This document shows positions 1-5,572 of a stretch of 7,162 bases of DNA, in pieces. The stretch is from Nitrososphaerota archaeon (GTDB taxonomy: Archaea; Thermoproteota; Nitrososphaeria; Nitrososphaerales; Gagatemarchaeaceae), in assembly GCA_005877185.1 (NCBI GenBank), contig VBPQ01000076.1:1-7162 (forward strand). Direction: 5' to 3'. How positions within the stretch are numbered: the stretch's first letter is position 1; every line of letters starts with the position of its first letter. The position numbers were made by a program, and so were the translations under genes. The notes beneath the pieces are model-generated. The model was not told the DNA's origin and did not search any database. It saw nothing but the letters and a program-made list of their open reading frames with translations.

Positions 1-845
1 AGATGAACCTCCCCATCGAGATTATCAGCAACCCCGTAATCGTGGAGAAGATCAGAAGGTCGAGGCCTCTCGCGGTGGACGAGGTAAAGTTCGCCCTGAA
101 ACATACGAGCAAGAAGGTCAAGGCACCGATCATAGGGCCGTACACCCTCCTCATCAATTCTTGGAACAAATCGAAGTCTGGCCACGTCTACAAGAGCCCG
201 GATGAGGCCTTCGAGGATCTGGCTCGGCTGCTGCGCGAGGAGATAATAGCGCTGCGCGATGCAGGGGCGTCCTTCGTCCAACTTGACGAACCAGGAATAG
301 GCAATTTCTGCGACTACAAGTATACGAGTTGGCTGCTCGCCCTCAACGGCTGGAAGATCTCCGAGATGGGGGAGCTACACAAGATTTCAGAGGAGCTGAT
401 CAACAGGACCGTAAAGGGGATTGATGGTATCAAGGTAGGCGTCCACATCTGCAGGGGGAACTGGCCCGCCGATGAAGCGCACCTCTCCAAGGGTGGCTAC
501 GAGAATATGATAGATGAGATCGTTGAGTTGAAGGTGGACCAACTGGTCCTCGAGTACGCGACGAAGAGGGCTGGGAGCTTCGATGCCTTCGAGGGTGGCG
601 GGTGGGATGGCGAGGTGGGTCTCGGCGTGATAGACGTAAAGAGCCCCACGGTCGAGTCGCCTGAGGAGATAGTGTCTCGGGTGGAGAAGGCGAAAGATGT
701 CTTCGGCTTGGAGAAGATTACCCTCAACCCGGACTGCGGGTTCGCGTCTGGAAGGCCCTGGCCCGTCGTGCAGAGGGATGTGGCCTACGCGAAACTAGAG
801 AGCCAGACCGAGGCCGCGCGGATGCTCAGGAAGAAGTACGCCTGA
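1..845 (+). CDS. metE: Cobalamin-independent methionine synthase, C-terminal catalytic domain (5' end outside window)
   Basis: This enzyme transfers a methyl group from a folate- or pterin-type donor to homocysteine to make methionine in the cytoplasm. The visible 280 residues hold the zinc site expected of the MetE C-terminal barrel: His148 and Cys150 in VHIC, Glu184 in LEYA, and Cys245 in the NPDCGF motif. The substrate-binding QLDEP motif is at residues 93-97. An ATG stands at base 3, but only two bases precede it and archaeal single-domain relatives are usually about 310-370 residues. The true start therefore probably lies upstream and about 30-90 residues are missing. It could be a lone core enzyme or the C-terminal partner of a split MetE whose N-terminal half lies just upstream. 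It ends 52 bases before a convergent gene. The family call is firm; the methyl donor is an inference. Confidence 0.93.
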   Translation, partial: MNLPIEIISNPVIVEKIRRSRPLAVDEVKFALKHTSKKVKAPIIGPYTLLINSWNKSKSGHVYKSPDEAFEDLARLLREEIIALRDAGASFVQLDEPGIGNFCDYKYTSWLLALNGWKISEMGELHKISEELINRTVKGIDGIKVGVHICRGNWPADEAHLSKGGYENMIDEIVELKVDQLVLEYATKRAGSFDAFEGGGWDGEVGLGVIDVKSPTVESPEEIVSRVEKAKDVFGLEKITLNPDCGFASGRPWPVVQRDVAYAKLESQTEAARMLRKKYA

Positions 846-897
846 CCAACCTCCTCGCTTGGGCCCCCGAGGTGCGGAGGCGGAGGGGTCGGATAGC

Positions 898-1323
898 TCA
901 TCTCGTTCGCCGCTTCGCCCCAGAGCCCTCTCCCTTCTCGAGGGACTTCTTCATCTTCTCCCAGTAAGATTCCGCCCACCCCTCTTTCTTCGCTTCGTAG
1001 TCCTCCTTGGGCACGCCGGACTGCGTGAAGGAGAGCCGCGTCCCGCCGGTAGTCCTCTTGAGCTCGAAGGTGACCGTGGAGTAGTGCCCGTCTGGCCACT
1101 CGCTGGAACGCCACCTTTGAACGATCTTCCTGTCGGGAATGAGCTCCACGTTGGTTCCCTCGATATACCCATCATAGGCAGAGACACTCCCGCCTACTTC
1201 ACGGCTTATCTCCGCCCTCTCGCCCGTGAATCCAGCGTGCTTCCTCGAGTCCATCAGGGCTTCGTAGACCTCGTGCGGAGAGGCGTTGAAGGGAACTAAC
1301 TGTCGGATTGTCTTTGTCTCCAA
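898..1323 (-). CDS. SRPBCC / AHSA1-domain protein
   Basis: This is a 141-residue single-domain protein of the START-like SRPBCC superfamily, AHSA1 (Hsp90 ATPase activator homologue) branch. Seen in the sequence are an N-terminal FNASPHEVYEALMDS segment (residues 12-26), which is the typical first strand and helix; a DGYIEG turn (51-56); the IVQRWR strand (67-72); a GGTRLSFTQSGVP segment (93-105); and the GW-containing C-terminal helix (115-128). These proteins form a hydrophobic ligand cavity; the ligand and role here are unknown. The tail after residue 128 is short and basic. The start is a TTG: an in-frame stop lies two codons upstream, and the nearby ATG at 1330 is in another frame. TATA-like sites at 1351-1364 fit a short leader. 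It is convergent with metE and downstream of the SGNH-like gene, but probably has its own promoter. Confidence 0.85.
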   Translation of the reverse strand: METKTIRQLVPFNASPHEVYEALMDSRKHAGFTGERAEISREVGGSVSAYDGYIEGTNVELIPDRKIVQRWRSSEWPDGHYSTVTFELKRTTGGTRLSFTQSGVPKEDYEAKKEGWAESYWEKMKKSLEKGEGSGAKRRTR

Positions 1324-1350
1324 GTTTCATCTTCTGGTGGACACCTCGAC

Positions 1351-1364
1351 TCTATAAGCTATAA
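1351..1364 (-). promoter_or_regulatory. TATA-like promoter of the AHSA1 gene
   Basis: On the minus strand this reads TTATAGCTTATAGA, two overlapping TATA-like elements centred near 1361 and 1354. The nearer one lies 31 bases before the TTG start at 1323, so transcription would begin only a few bases upstream of it. The site lies in the 49-base gap between the two minus-strand genes. Called by position and sequence only. Confidence 0.45.
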
Positions 1365-1372
1365 TCGGTGCT

Positions 1373-2068
1373 CTAGCCCCCAAAGAAGTTCGCGAGCTGT
1401 GACCCGAGTAAGCTCTCTCCAGCGGAGTTCGGGTGACACATATCTGATACGGTATTCTGCGAGGTCAGCGGCCCAATCGTCGGCCCAGCCAGCGCCAGCC
1501 CGTTGGCGACTGCTTCGTTGGCCAGACTGGCGGCGTCGGCGACCCCATTCGGACCCGTAATTGCGCAGATGTTCGAGGGTGAGTAGGAGTTGAGGGGGCT
1601 GATGTAATAGGTCGCGGAGGGCGCCCGTTGCCGGAGTATCGCGAACATCTGTCGAACCATCGCGAGGTCGAGGGGAGCCGCGGCTCTTTCGCAGACCTCG
1701 ATCCAGACCTTCGATGGCTGACCGTACTTCTGTACCTGCTGGTCGAAGAGCGACCAGTATTGGCTGCTCCCGCTCGTCCAGAGGTCGAGCGAACCCCCGC
1801 CCGTTGGATAAGGCTGCCAGAAGAGTCCCCCGTTGGGAACCAGATAGTAGCCGGCAACAGCATCTTCGGTATTGGAGCAGCCCACATAACCTATCGAGTG
1901 GGGTCCCGAGCCCGAGACACTGTTCGTCATCGACGGTGTCTCCACCGAAGTTGGGTTGTTCCCAACACTCTGACCGACGAGATACGCGGCGGCAAGCGCC
2001 AAGGCCACCACCAACACCATGACCGTCACGGTCGGCAACTTCGCGGCCGCGGTGTGTCGACCGGTCAT
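1373..2068 (-). CDS. Membrane-anchored SGNH/GDSL-hydrolase-like protein
   Basis: This 231-residue protein has an N-terminal membrane anchor or uncleaved signal (hydrophobic residues about 11-32 after a basic start), followed by a Ser/Gly-rich spacer and an extracytoplasmic domain. The domain opens with YVGCSNT (61-67), which sits where SGNH hydrolases have the GDS nucleophile block. It ends with DMCHPNSAG (209-217), matching the D-x-x-H catalytic block V. A strand-like WIEVC (122-126) and YYISPLN (154-160) fit an alpha/beta hydrolase core. Family members are esterases or acylhydrolases, for example on glycans or lipids. Activity here is inferred, and the first block is atypical (Gly-Cys-Ser). 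Cysteines at 64, 126, 168 and 211 could form disulfides outside the cell. ATG 2068 lies 28 bases from a TATA-like site, suggesting a leaderless mRNA. Confidence 0.7.
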   Translation of the reverse strand: MTGRHTAAAKLPTVTVMVLVVALALAAAYLVGQSVGNNPTSVETPSMTNSVSGSGPHSIGYVGCSNTEDAVAGYYLVPNGGLFWQPYPTGGGSLDLWTSGSSQYWSLFDQQVQKYGQPSKVWIEVCERAAAPLDLAMVRQMFAILRQRAPSATYYISPLNSYSPSNICAITGPNGVADAASLANEAVANGLALAGPTIGPLTSQNTVSDMCHPNSAGESLLGSQLANFFGG

Positions 2069-2091
2069 ATGGCCCGCATCCGCTTCGCCTC

Positions 2092-2100
2092 AGATAAGAA
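2092..2100 (-). promoter_or_regulatory. TATA-like promoter of the SGNH-like gene
   Basis: The minus strand reads TTCTTATCT, centred about 28 bases before the ATG at 2068, the spacing expected for an archaeal leaderless transcript. It lies in the 137-base divergent region 2069-2205, which also holds the promoter of the next plus-strand gene. Nothing else was recognised in that gap. Confidence 0.45.
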
Positions 2101-2171
2101 TTGTAGATGCGGAATCCACATCCGCCCCCGAACCTTTCCCTACTCCCAGCGTCCAATCCCCACCAGACAGG

Positions 2172-2179
2172 TTTTACTA
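2172..2179 (+). promoter_or_regulatory. TATA-like promoter of the 97-residue gene
   Basis: TTTTACTA is centred 30 bases before the ATG at 2206, so the transcript would have a leader of only a few bases. No convincing Shine-Dalgarno sequence precedes the ATG. Confidence 0.45.
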
Positions 2180-2205
2180 TGAGGCTGTCCTGACGGAATA
2201 GCAGG

Positions 2206-2499
2206 ATGTACGCCAAACTGGAAGGATTCGAGATACCAGACAACTCGATAACGACCATCATCTTGGGGACGACTGGAGACGTCCGAATCAGGGGAAAGTC
2301 GACGAGGGGCGCCGAGAGGAAGCTGATTTCCGAGGGGCTCAGCCACTTCGCGACCGGAAACACAATTCGCCTAGAAGCCGCGGACTCATACGGAAACAAG
2401 GTAGCAGGGTCGGCAGAAATCAGCAGCATCGAGGTTAACGAATCAAGCGGGAATTACTACGCAAGGATTGACTTCGCCATCTCCCTAAAGGTCAAGTGA
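2206..2499 (+). CDS. Hypothetical protein, 97 residues
   Basis: I do not recognise this protein. It has no membrane segment, no signal peptide and no cysteines. Alternating polar/hydrophobic stretches (residues 14-20, 24-29, 53-58, 70-76 and 84-96) suggest a small mostly beta-stranded domain with one amphipathic helix around residues 35-48. The C-terminal strand YARIDFAISLKVK closes the fold. An ATG start preceded by a TATA-like site at 2172-2179 and normal codon composition support it as a real gene; the overlapping minus-strand frame does not look protein-like. It lies 75 bases upstream of the metallopeptidase-like gene, which appears to have its own TATA-like site, so co-transcription is possible but not shown. 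No function is proposed. Confidence 0.7.
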   Translation: MYAKLEGFEIPDNSITTIILGTTGDVRIRGKSTRGAERKLISEGLSHFATGNTIRLEAADSYGNKVAGSAEISSIEVNESSGNYYARIDFAISLKVK

Positions 2500-2537
2500 A
2501 TCGAGCGCCGAAACTACCGAGACCCTGCTTCAAACGA

Positions 2538-2545
2538 TTTATCAA
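2538..2545 (+). promoter_or_regulatory. TATA-like promoter of the HELAH gene
   Basis: TTTATCAA is centred about 34 bases before the TTG start at 2575, giving a predicted leader of about 7 bases. It lies in the 75-base gap after the preceding gene. Confidence 0.4.
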
Positions 2546-2574
2546 TCTGCTTCTACCACGGTCGGTAGGACGCA

Positions 2575-3327
2575 TTGTCGCTCGAGAAGCCTGACTCAAA
2601 TGTGGAGAGGGTGCTGCGATGGGCGATCGAGCGCATGGGCAGCGCCGGATTCTCACTGGCTTCTCCCGTGTCGCTCGCGGTGGACCCGAAGCTCAACATC
2701 ATGGGCTACGCGAGAGAGAACGGCGGGACACAGCAGATCGTGATCGCGGGATGGGCTCTGGACTCCGAGATGCTGGGTGGCCTTCTTCTGCACGAACTCG
2801 CCCACATCTACTTCACCGAGAGAAACCTCCCCTCGCACAACCATCACTTGATCCAAGAGGTCTTCACGGATGTCAGGGAAGGGGAAGGACTGAACAGGAG
2901 GGAAGCGGAGGTCCTCATGGACGCCTTCAATCATCTCCAGAACATCATTGTGGACGACCTCGTCTTTACGGCCATGACGGGCAAGGAACTCGCCCTCGCT
3001 CAGAAGTTCTTCGCCGGCTGGATCACAGAAACGCCTTCGGGCGACCTAGTAACGGACGTGGGTTCCCTCGCCAGGAACGCTTTCGCGATCGCCTCGCTGA
3101 AGAGGCGTGGTCTCTATCCGGATGGCTCTGAGATGAAGAGGAGAAACGACCACTTCCTCTCCTCCTTGGGAGAGCAGGTCCAATCGAGGTTCGGGAAGCT
3201 GGAGGAGACTCTGGAGCGAACGAAGGCGGAATCGGGCGAACTCGAATTTCGAGGGTATCTCGCCTCCTACCTCGACCAGGTCATCTCCCTCATGAGGGAG
3301 ACCCCCCAGCTTCGAGACTTGAGATGA
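2575..3327 (+). CDS. HELAH zinc metallopeptidase-like protein, uncharacterised archaeal family
   Basis: This 250-residue soluble protein carries a zincin motif, HELAH, at residues 73-77 within a hydrophobic helix (GGLLLHELAHIYF). His73, Glu74 and His77 would be two zinc ligands and the catalytic base. A second helix, NIIVDDLVF (123-131), about 50 residues on, offers Asp127 or Asp128 as a third ligand, a layout recalling gluzincin-type peptidases. There is no signal peptide or membrane helix, so it should act in the cytoplasm. The last third (about 185-240) is charged and helical with coiled-coil character. Substrate and true peptidase activity are unknown. The TTG start is the first possible one: an in-frame TAG lies at 2566-2568 and the next ATG is codon 21. 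The zinc ribbon gene follows 40 bases later and may share its transcript. Confidence 0.8.
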   Translation: MSLEKPDSNVERVLRWAIERMGSAGFSLASPVSLAVDPKLNIMGYARENGGTQQIVIAGWALDSEMLGGLLLHELAHIYFTERNLPSHNHHLIQEVFTDVREGEGLNRREAEVLMDAFNHLQNIIVDDLVFTAMTGKELALAQKFFAGWITETPSGDLVTDVGSLARNAFAIASLKRRGLYPDGSEMKRRNDHFLSSLGEQVQSRFGKLEETLERTKAESGELEFRGYLASYLDQVISLMRETPQLRDLR

Positions 3328-3356
3328 ACTTCGGTTGAGGGCCTCAGACACTGAGC

Positions 3357-3366
3357 GGGAGAGGGA
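3357..3366 (+). promoter_or_regulatory. Purine-rich ribosome binding site of the zinc ribbon gene
   Basis: GGGAGAGGGA immediately precedes the ATG at 3368, in contrast to the leaderless look of most genes here. That fits translation of an internal gene in a transcript coming from 2575-3327. The spacing to the ATG is short. Confidence 0.4.
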
Positions 3367-3367
3367 G

Positions 3368-3499
3368 ATGAAGTGTCCCAAGTGCGGTAAGTTCTCGCTC
3401 AAGAGGTCGGAAAAAGGTGTGATGTGCGGTTTCTGTGGGTACCAGCTCTCGCGAGGTGAGGAAGCGAGGTATCGCCTCTACGAGCTCCTCCGGCGTTAA
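3368..3499 (+). CDS. Small zinc ribbon protein, 43 residues
   Basis: This short gene encodes a complete mini zinc ribbon. CPKCG at residues 3-7 and CGFCG at residues 20-24 supply four cysteines (3, 6, 20, 23) in two CxxC knuckles 13 residues apart, followed by a charged helix (EEARYRLYELLRR, 31-43). Such small rubredoxin-knuckle proteins bind one zinc and commonly act in nucleic-acid or protein binding; the target here is unknown. The ATG has a purine-rich site just upstream and the frame ends with TAA at 3497. It lies 40 bases after the HELAH metallopeptidase-like gene on the same strand, so the two probably share a transcript. The cysteine pattern makes chance very unlikely. Automatic gene callers may miss it because of its length. 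Confidence 0.82.
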   Translation: MKCPKCGKFSLKRSEKGVMCGFCGYQLSRGEEARYRLYELLRR

Positions 3500-3577
3500 G
3501 GCTCCTCTCTACCCGAGGCGAGACTGCCCGCGGGAGAAAATGGAGTCAGAGTCTGCTCAGTCGTACCTTCAACGACG

Positions 3578-3584
3578 TATATAA
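3578..3584 (+). promoter_or_regulatory. TATA box of the beta-propeller gene
   Basis: TATATAA is the best TATA match in the window. It is centred at 3581, so transcription would begin near 3605-3608. It sits in the 100-base gap after the zinc ribbon gene, where nothing else was recognised. Its position means the transcript starts at about the beginning of the basic in-frame segment that precedes the first usual start codon (GTG 3659). Confidence 0.55.
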
Positions 3585-3658
3585 CACGCCGGAGGCACGA
3601 ACTGATCACGAAGGAAATCTCCAAGGCAGCCGTAGGCAAGTCACGAAACCTCCCCCTA

Positions 3659-4111
3659 GTGCTCGCGGCGCTTGTCCTCGCGAGCATCGTTGTCCTAGCC
3701 CTCGGAATGCTCTTCGCCGTGAATAATCAGCCCGGCCCATCTTCCAGCACGAACACGACCGCGGCGAGCTCCACGACGCAGACGACAAGCACAACTGTCA
3801 GTCTCCCGGGTAGCTACAGCCTGTGGCCGACCTACCACCGCGACGTTTTTCGCACGGGATTCGACCCCTCGGGGGGACCCCTCACCTCGGTTCTACCGGT
3901 GTGGGTCTCGGCCTCTCTCGACGGGAAGGTCTATGCCGAGCCTCTCCTTGCAGCTGGCATACTAGTCGCTGCCACAGAGAACAATACCGTCTTCGCGTTG
4001 AACGACACAGACGGGCAAATCGTATGGCAGAGACATCTGGGGGCCCCTGTCCCGCGTTCTGATTTGCCGTGCGGAAACATCGACCCGACTGGAATCACGG
4101 CACGCCGGTGA
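3659..4111 (+). CDS. PQQ-like beta-propeller protein, 5' fragment (frameshifted gene)
   Basis: This is the N-terminal part of a membrane-anchored extracellular beta-propeller. A hydrophobic helix (residues about 1-21 from GTG 3659) is followed by a Ser/Thr-rich linker (about 26-48) with several NxT/S sites, then WPTYHRD and the first propeller blades (VYAEPLLAAG, TVFALNDTDGQIVWQ). The frame runs through the conserved CGNIDPTGIT motif and then ends after three out-of-family residues at 4109-4111. The family continues GTPVID, which is present in the next frame, so one base is missing at about 4099-4100. The start is uncertain: 19 codons upstream of the GTG stay open and encode a basic segment (KEISKAAVGKSRN) that looks like the cytoplasmic end of the anchor, but contain no ATG, GTG or TTG. 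A CTG at 3602 is the only near-cognate candidate. Functions of such propellers range from scaffolds to quinoprotein dehydrogenases. Confidence 0.75.
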   Translation: MLAALVLASIVVLALGMLFAVNNQPGPSSSTNTTAASSTTQTTSTTVSLPGSYSLWPTYHRDVFRTGFDPSGGPLTSVLPVWVSASLDGKVYAEPLLAAGILVAATENNTVFALNDTDGQIVWQRHLGAPVPRSDLPCGNIDPTGITARR

Positions 4112-5070
4112 TCGACCCTGCGGCCCAGACCGTTTACGTGGTCGGCTTTCTCCGCACAGACCACCAGCACTGGCTCTATGCGCTAGACCTGGAGACGGGT
4201 GGTGTCAAGTTCAGTCGCGTCGTGGACCCACCGGGAGGGAACCCACTCGTCGAGCAACAACGCGGGGCCCTCTCCCTCTCAAACGGCGTCCTCTACGTCC
4301 CGTACGGAGGCCTCTGGGGGGACTGTGGAGAGTATCACGGATGGGTCGTCGGCACCCCCGCCAACATCACGAGCCGACTCTTCGCCTATCAGGTCCCTAC
4401 CGGGAGGGGCGGTGGGATATGGGCTCCTTCCGGAGCCGCGATTGACGCTGGGGGAGACCTCCTTGTCTCGACAGGCAACAGCTTCACATCCTCGGTCTTC
4501 GACTACGGCGATAGCGTCATCAGGCTCTCGCCGTCCCTCCAGCTTCTGGACTGGTTCGCACCTCCGAACTGGGTGGACCTGAACAACGGCGACGCAGACA
4601 TTGGCTCGGTCGGCCCCTCGCTTCTAGGCCCCGGTCTCGTCTTTCAGATCGGGAAGGACGGCCTCGGCTACCTCCTCAACGAGAGTCGTCTGGGCGGCGT
4701 CGGAGGGCAGCTGTTTACCTCGAGAGTCTGCGGCTCGGCTTACGGCGGGAACGCGTACGCGCCTCCGTATCTGTACGTACCGTGCACCGACGGCCTGGTC
4801 GCTCTGAAAGTCGACCTGGGTCCCAACCCCTCATTCAGCGTCTCGTGGAAGGGGCCTTCGTTCCGGGCGGGGCCCCCGATAGTCGCGAGGGGGGCCGTCT
4901 GGGTGCTCGATATCGACTCGGGAAGCCTAAACGCCTTAAACGCCACGGACGGACATACGATCTTCAGCCGCAGCGTCGGGGGGACGGTCCACTTCGCGAC
5001 TCCCTGTGCGGGCGACGGGCGGGTCTTCGTTGCCGCAGGGACGAAGATCCTTTCCTTCGTCTTGGCCTGA
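4069..5070 (+). CDS. PQQ-like beta-propeller protein, 3' fragment (frameshifted gene)
   Basis: This is the continuation of the propeller gene that begins upstream. The ATG at 4069 is probably not a real start; sense in this frame begins about 4099 with GTPVIDPAAQTVYVVGF. Blade-like repeats follow: WLYALDLETGGVKF, LYVPYGG, LLVSTGNSF, DSVIRLSPSLQLLDWF, GLVALKVDL, GSLNALNATDGHTIFSR and VFVAAGTKILSFVLA. With the upstream part the restored protein is about 470-490 residues, a full propeller with anchor. It matches secreted PQQ-repeat proteins more than an enzyme of known substrate; no clear quinoprotein catalytic site could be confirmed by eye. The stop at 5068-5070 is 3 bases from the stop of the convergent VOC gene. 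Codon use is like the neighbours and no other disabling change is seen, so the break is either very recent or a sequence error. Confidence 0.78.
   Translation: MRKHRPDWNHGTPVIDPAAQTVYVVGFLRTDHQHWLYALDLETGGVKFSRVVDPPGGNPLVEQQRGALSLSNGVLYVPYGGLWGDCGEYHGWVVGTPANITSRLFAYQVPTGRGGGIWAPSGAAIDAGGDLLVSTGNSFTSSVFDYGDSVIRLSPSLQLLDWFAPPNWVDLNNGDADIGSVGPSLLGPGLVFQIGKDGLGYLLNESRLGGVGGQLFTSRVCGSAYGGNAYAPPYLYVPCTDGLVALKVDLGPNPSFSVSWKGPSFRAGPPIVARGAVWVLDIDSGSLNALNATDGHTIFSRSVGGTVHFATPCAGDGRVFVAAGTKILSFVLA
4099..4100 (+). other. Single-base frameshift site in the propeller gene
   Basis: The sequence reads GGAATCACGGCACGCCGGTG. Restoring one G to the GG run gives codons for G-I-T-G-T-P-V, joining the CGNIDPTGIT motif before it to GTPVID after it with no residue lost. 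This places the lesion to within the two-G run. Confidence 0.85.
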
Positions 5071-5073
5071 AGG

Positions 5074-5463
5074 TCAGGTAGAGCTCAGGCAGAGCTCTAT
5101 CCAGATCCCGTTCGGGTCCTTGATGTACGCCCAGCGGCTGCTCTTGGTCTTGACCTCGTGGAGCAGAGGGTAACCCTCCCGCTTCGCCAGCTGTAACGCC
5201 TTGTCGATGTCCTCGACCTTGAAGGCGAGGTGGTCCAGTCCCTCCCCGACCGTGCACTTCGTGTTATAGGGGCTGCCATCGTCGTAATGGTTGAGTTCGA
5301 GGGCGAACTCGCTCTTCCCGCTCTGAAGGCCGGCGACATCTCCCTTCGTCTCCTCGATGCGCTGCCTGCCTGTGAGCTTCATGCCCAAGACCTTGGTGTA
5401 GAACTTGATCGACTCTTCCAGGTCCTTCACCCTGATCCCAACATAGATGAACTCGGTCTTCAT
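5074..5463 (-). CDS. VOC-superfamily (glyoxalase I-like) protein
   Basis: This is a 129-residue vicinal-oxygen-chelate domain protein, the size of a single lactoylglutathione-lyase-type subunit. It shows VKDLEESIKFYTKVLGMKL (residues 12-30), the family's first helix; ALELNHYDDG (54-63); GLDHLAFKVEDID (75-87); and YIKDPNGIWIEL (113-124). By alignment with glyoxalase I, Glu56, His78 and Glu123 fit three of the four metal ligands, but the first, normally His, is Tyr7. It may bind metal differently or act on another substrate, such as a dioxygenase or epimerase reaction, so no specific reaction is assigned. ATG 5463 is preferred; an in-frame GTG at 5475 would add four residues but leaves less room after the TATA-like site at 5492-5499. 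Its 3' end contains a hairpin and abuts the propeller gene. Confidence 0.85.
   Translation of the reverse strand: MKTEFIYVGIRVKDLEESIKFYTKVLGMKLTGRQRIEETKGDVAGLQSGKSEFALELNHYDDGSPYNTKCTVGEGLDHLAFKVEDIDKALQLAKREGYPLLHEVKTKSSRWAYIKDPNGIWIELCLSST
5079..5099. repeat. Perfect 8-bp inverted repeat (stem-loop) at the convergent gene junction
   Basis: TAGAGCTC (5079-5086) and GAGCTCTA (5092-5099) are exact reverse complements around a 5-base loop, AGGCA. The next two positions can pair as G-U and G-C on the plus strand. It begins 9 bases after the propeller stop codon and overlaps the last codons of the VOC gene. No U-run follows, so it is not a classical intrinsic terminator. A role in 3'-end formation or transcript stability is possible. 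Confidence 0.55.
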
Positions 5464-5491
5464 TTCAGACCGCACACCACTCTCTCTATCA

Positions 5492-5499
5492 CTCTAAAG
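5492..5499 (-). promoter_or_regulatory. Weak TATA-like promoter of the VOC gene
   Basis: The minus strand reads CTTTAGAG, centred about 33 bases before ATG 5463. It lies in the 109-base divergent region 5464-5572 shared with the intein-containing gene. The match is weak and rests mainly on position. Confidence 0.3.
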
Positions 5500-5541
5500 T
5501 CTGCCGCAGTCACACGCTTGCACCTAGACGAACATGCAATC

Positions 5542-5550
5542 GATATAAAA
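5542..5550 (+). promoter_or_regulatory. TATA box of the intein-containing gene
   Basis: GATATAAAA is centred 27 bases before the ATG at 5573, the exact spacing for a leaderless archaeal mRNA. It supports that ATG over the out-of-frame ATG at 5566 and over the internal Met at codon 10. Confidence 0.6.
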
Positions 5551-5572
5551 CGACGAGGCCGCACGATGCCGG

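Noticed and set aside
850..880. Hairpin terminator between metE and the AHSA1 gene (CCTCG/CGAGG)
   Set aside because: Only 5 base pairs around a 10-base loop in G+C-rich sequence and no U-run; expected by chance.
859..1299. Plus-strand 146-codon frame opposite the AHSA1 gene
   Set aside because: The minus-strand frame shows clear AHSA1 motifs; this one is Pro/Arg/Leu-rich and antisense.
1321..1330. ATG at 1330 on the minus strand as start of the AHSA1 gene
   Set aside because: It is out of frame with the AHSA1 reading frame; the in-frame start is TTG 1323, bounded by a stop at 1329-1327.
1359..2429. A 356-codon minus-strand open frame overlapping the SGNH-like and 97-residue genes
   Set aside because: Its translation is Arg/Gly-rich low-complexity with no domain, and it spans two convincing genes and their divergent promoter region; it is a shadow of high-G+C coding sequence.
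4069..4098. ATG 4069 as a genuine start of a separate propeller gene
   Set aside because: The family motif CGNIDPTGIT covering these bases is in the other frame, so the residues read from this ATG until about 4099 are out of frame.
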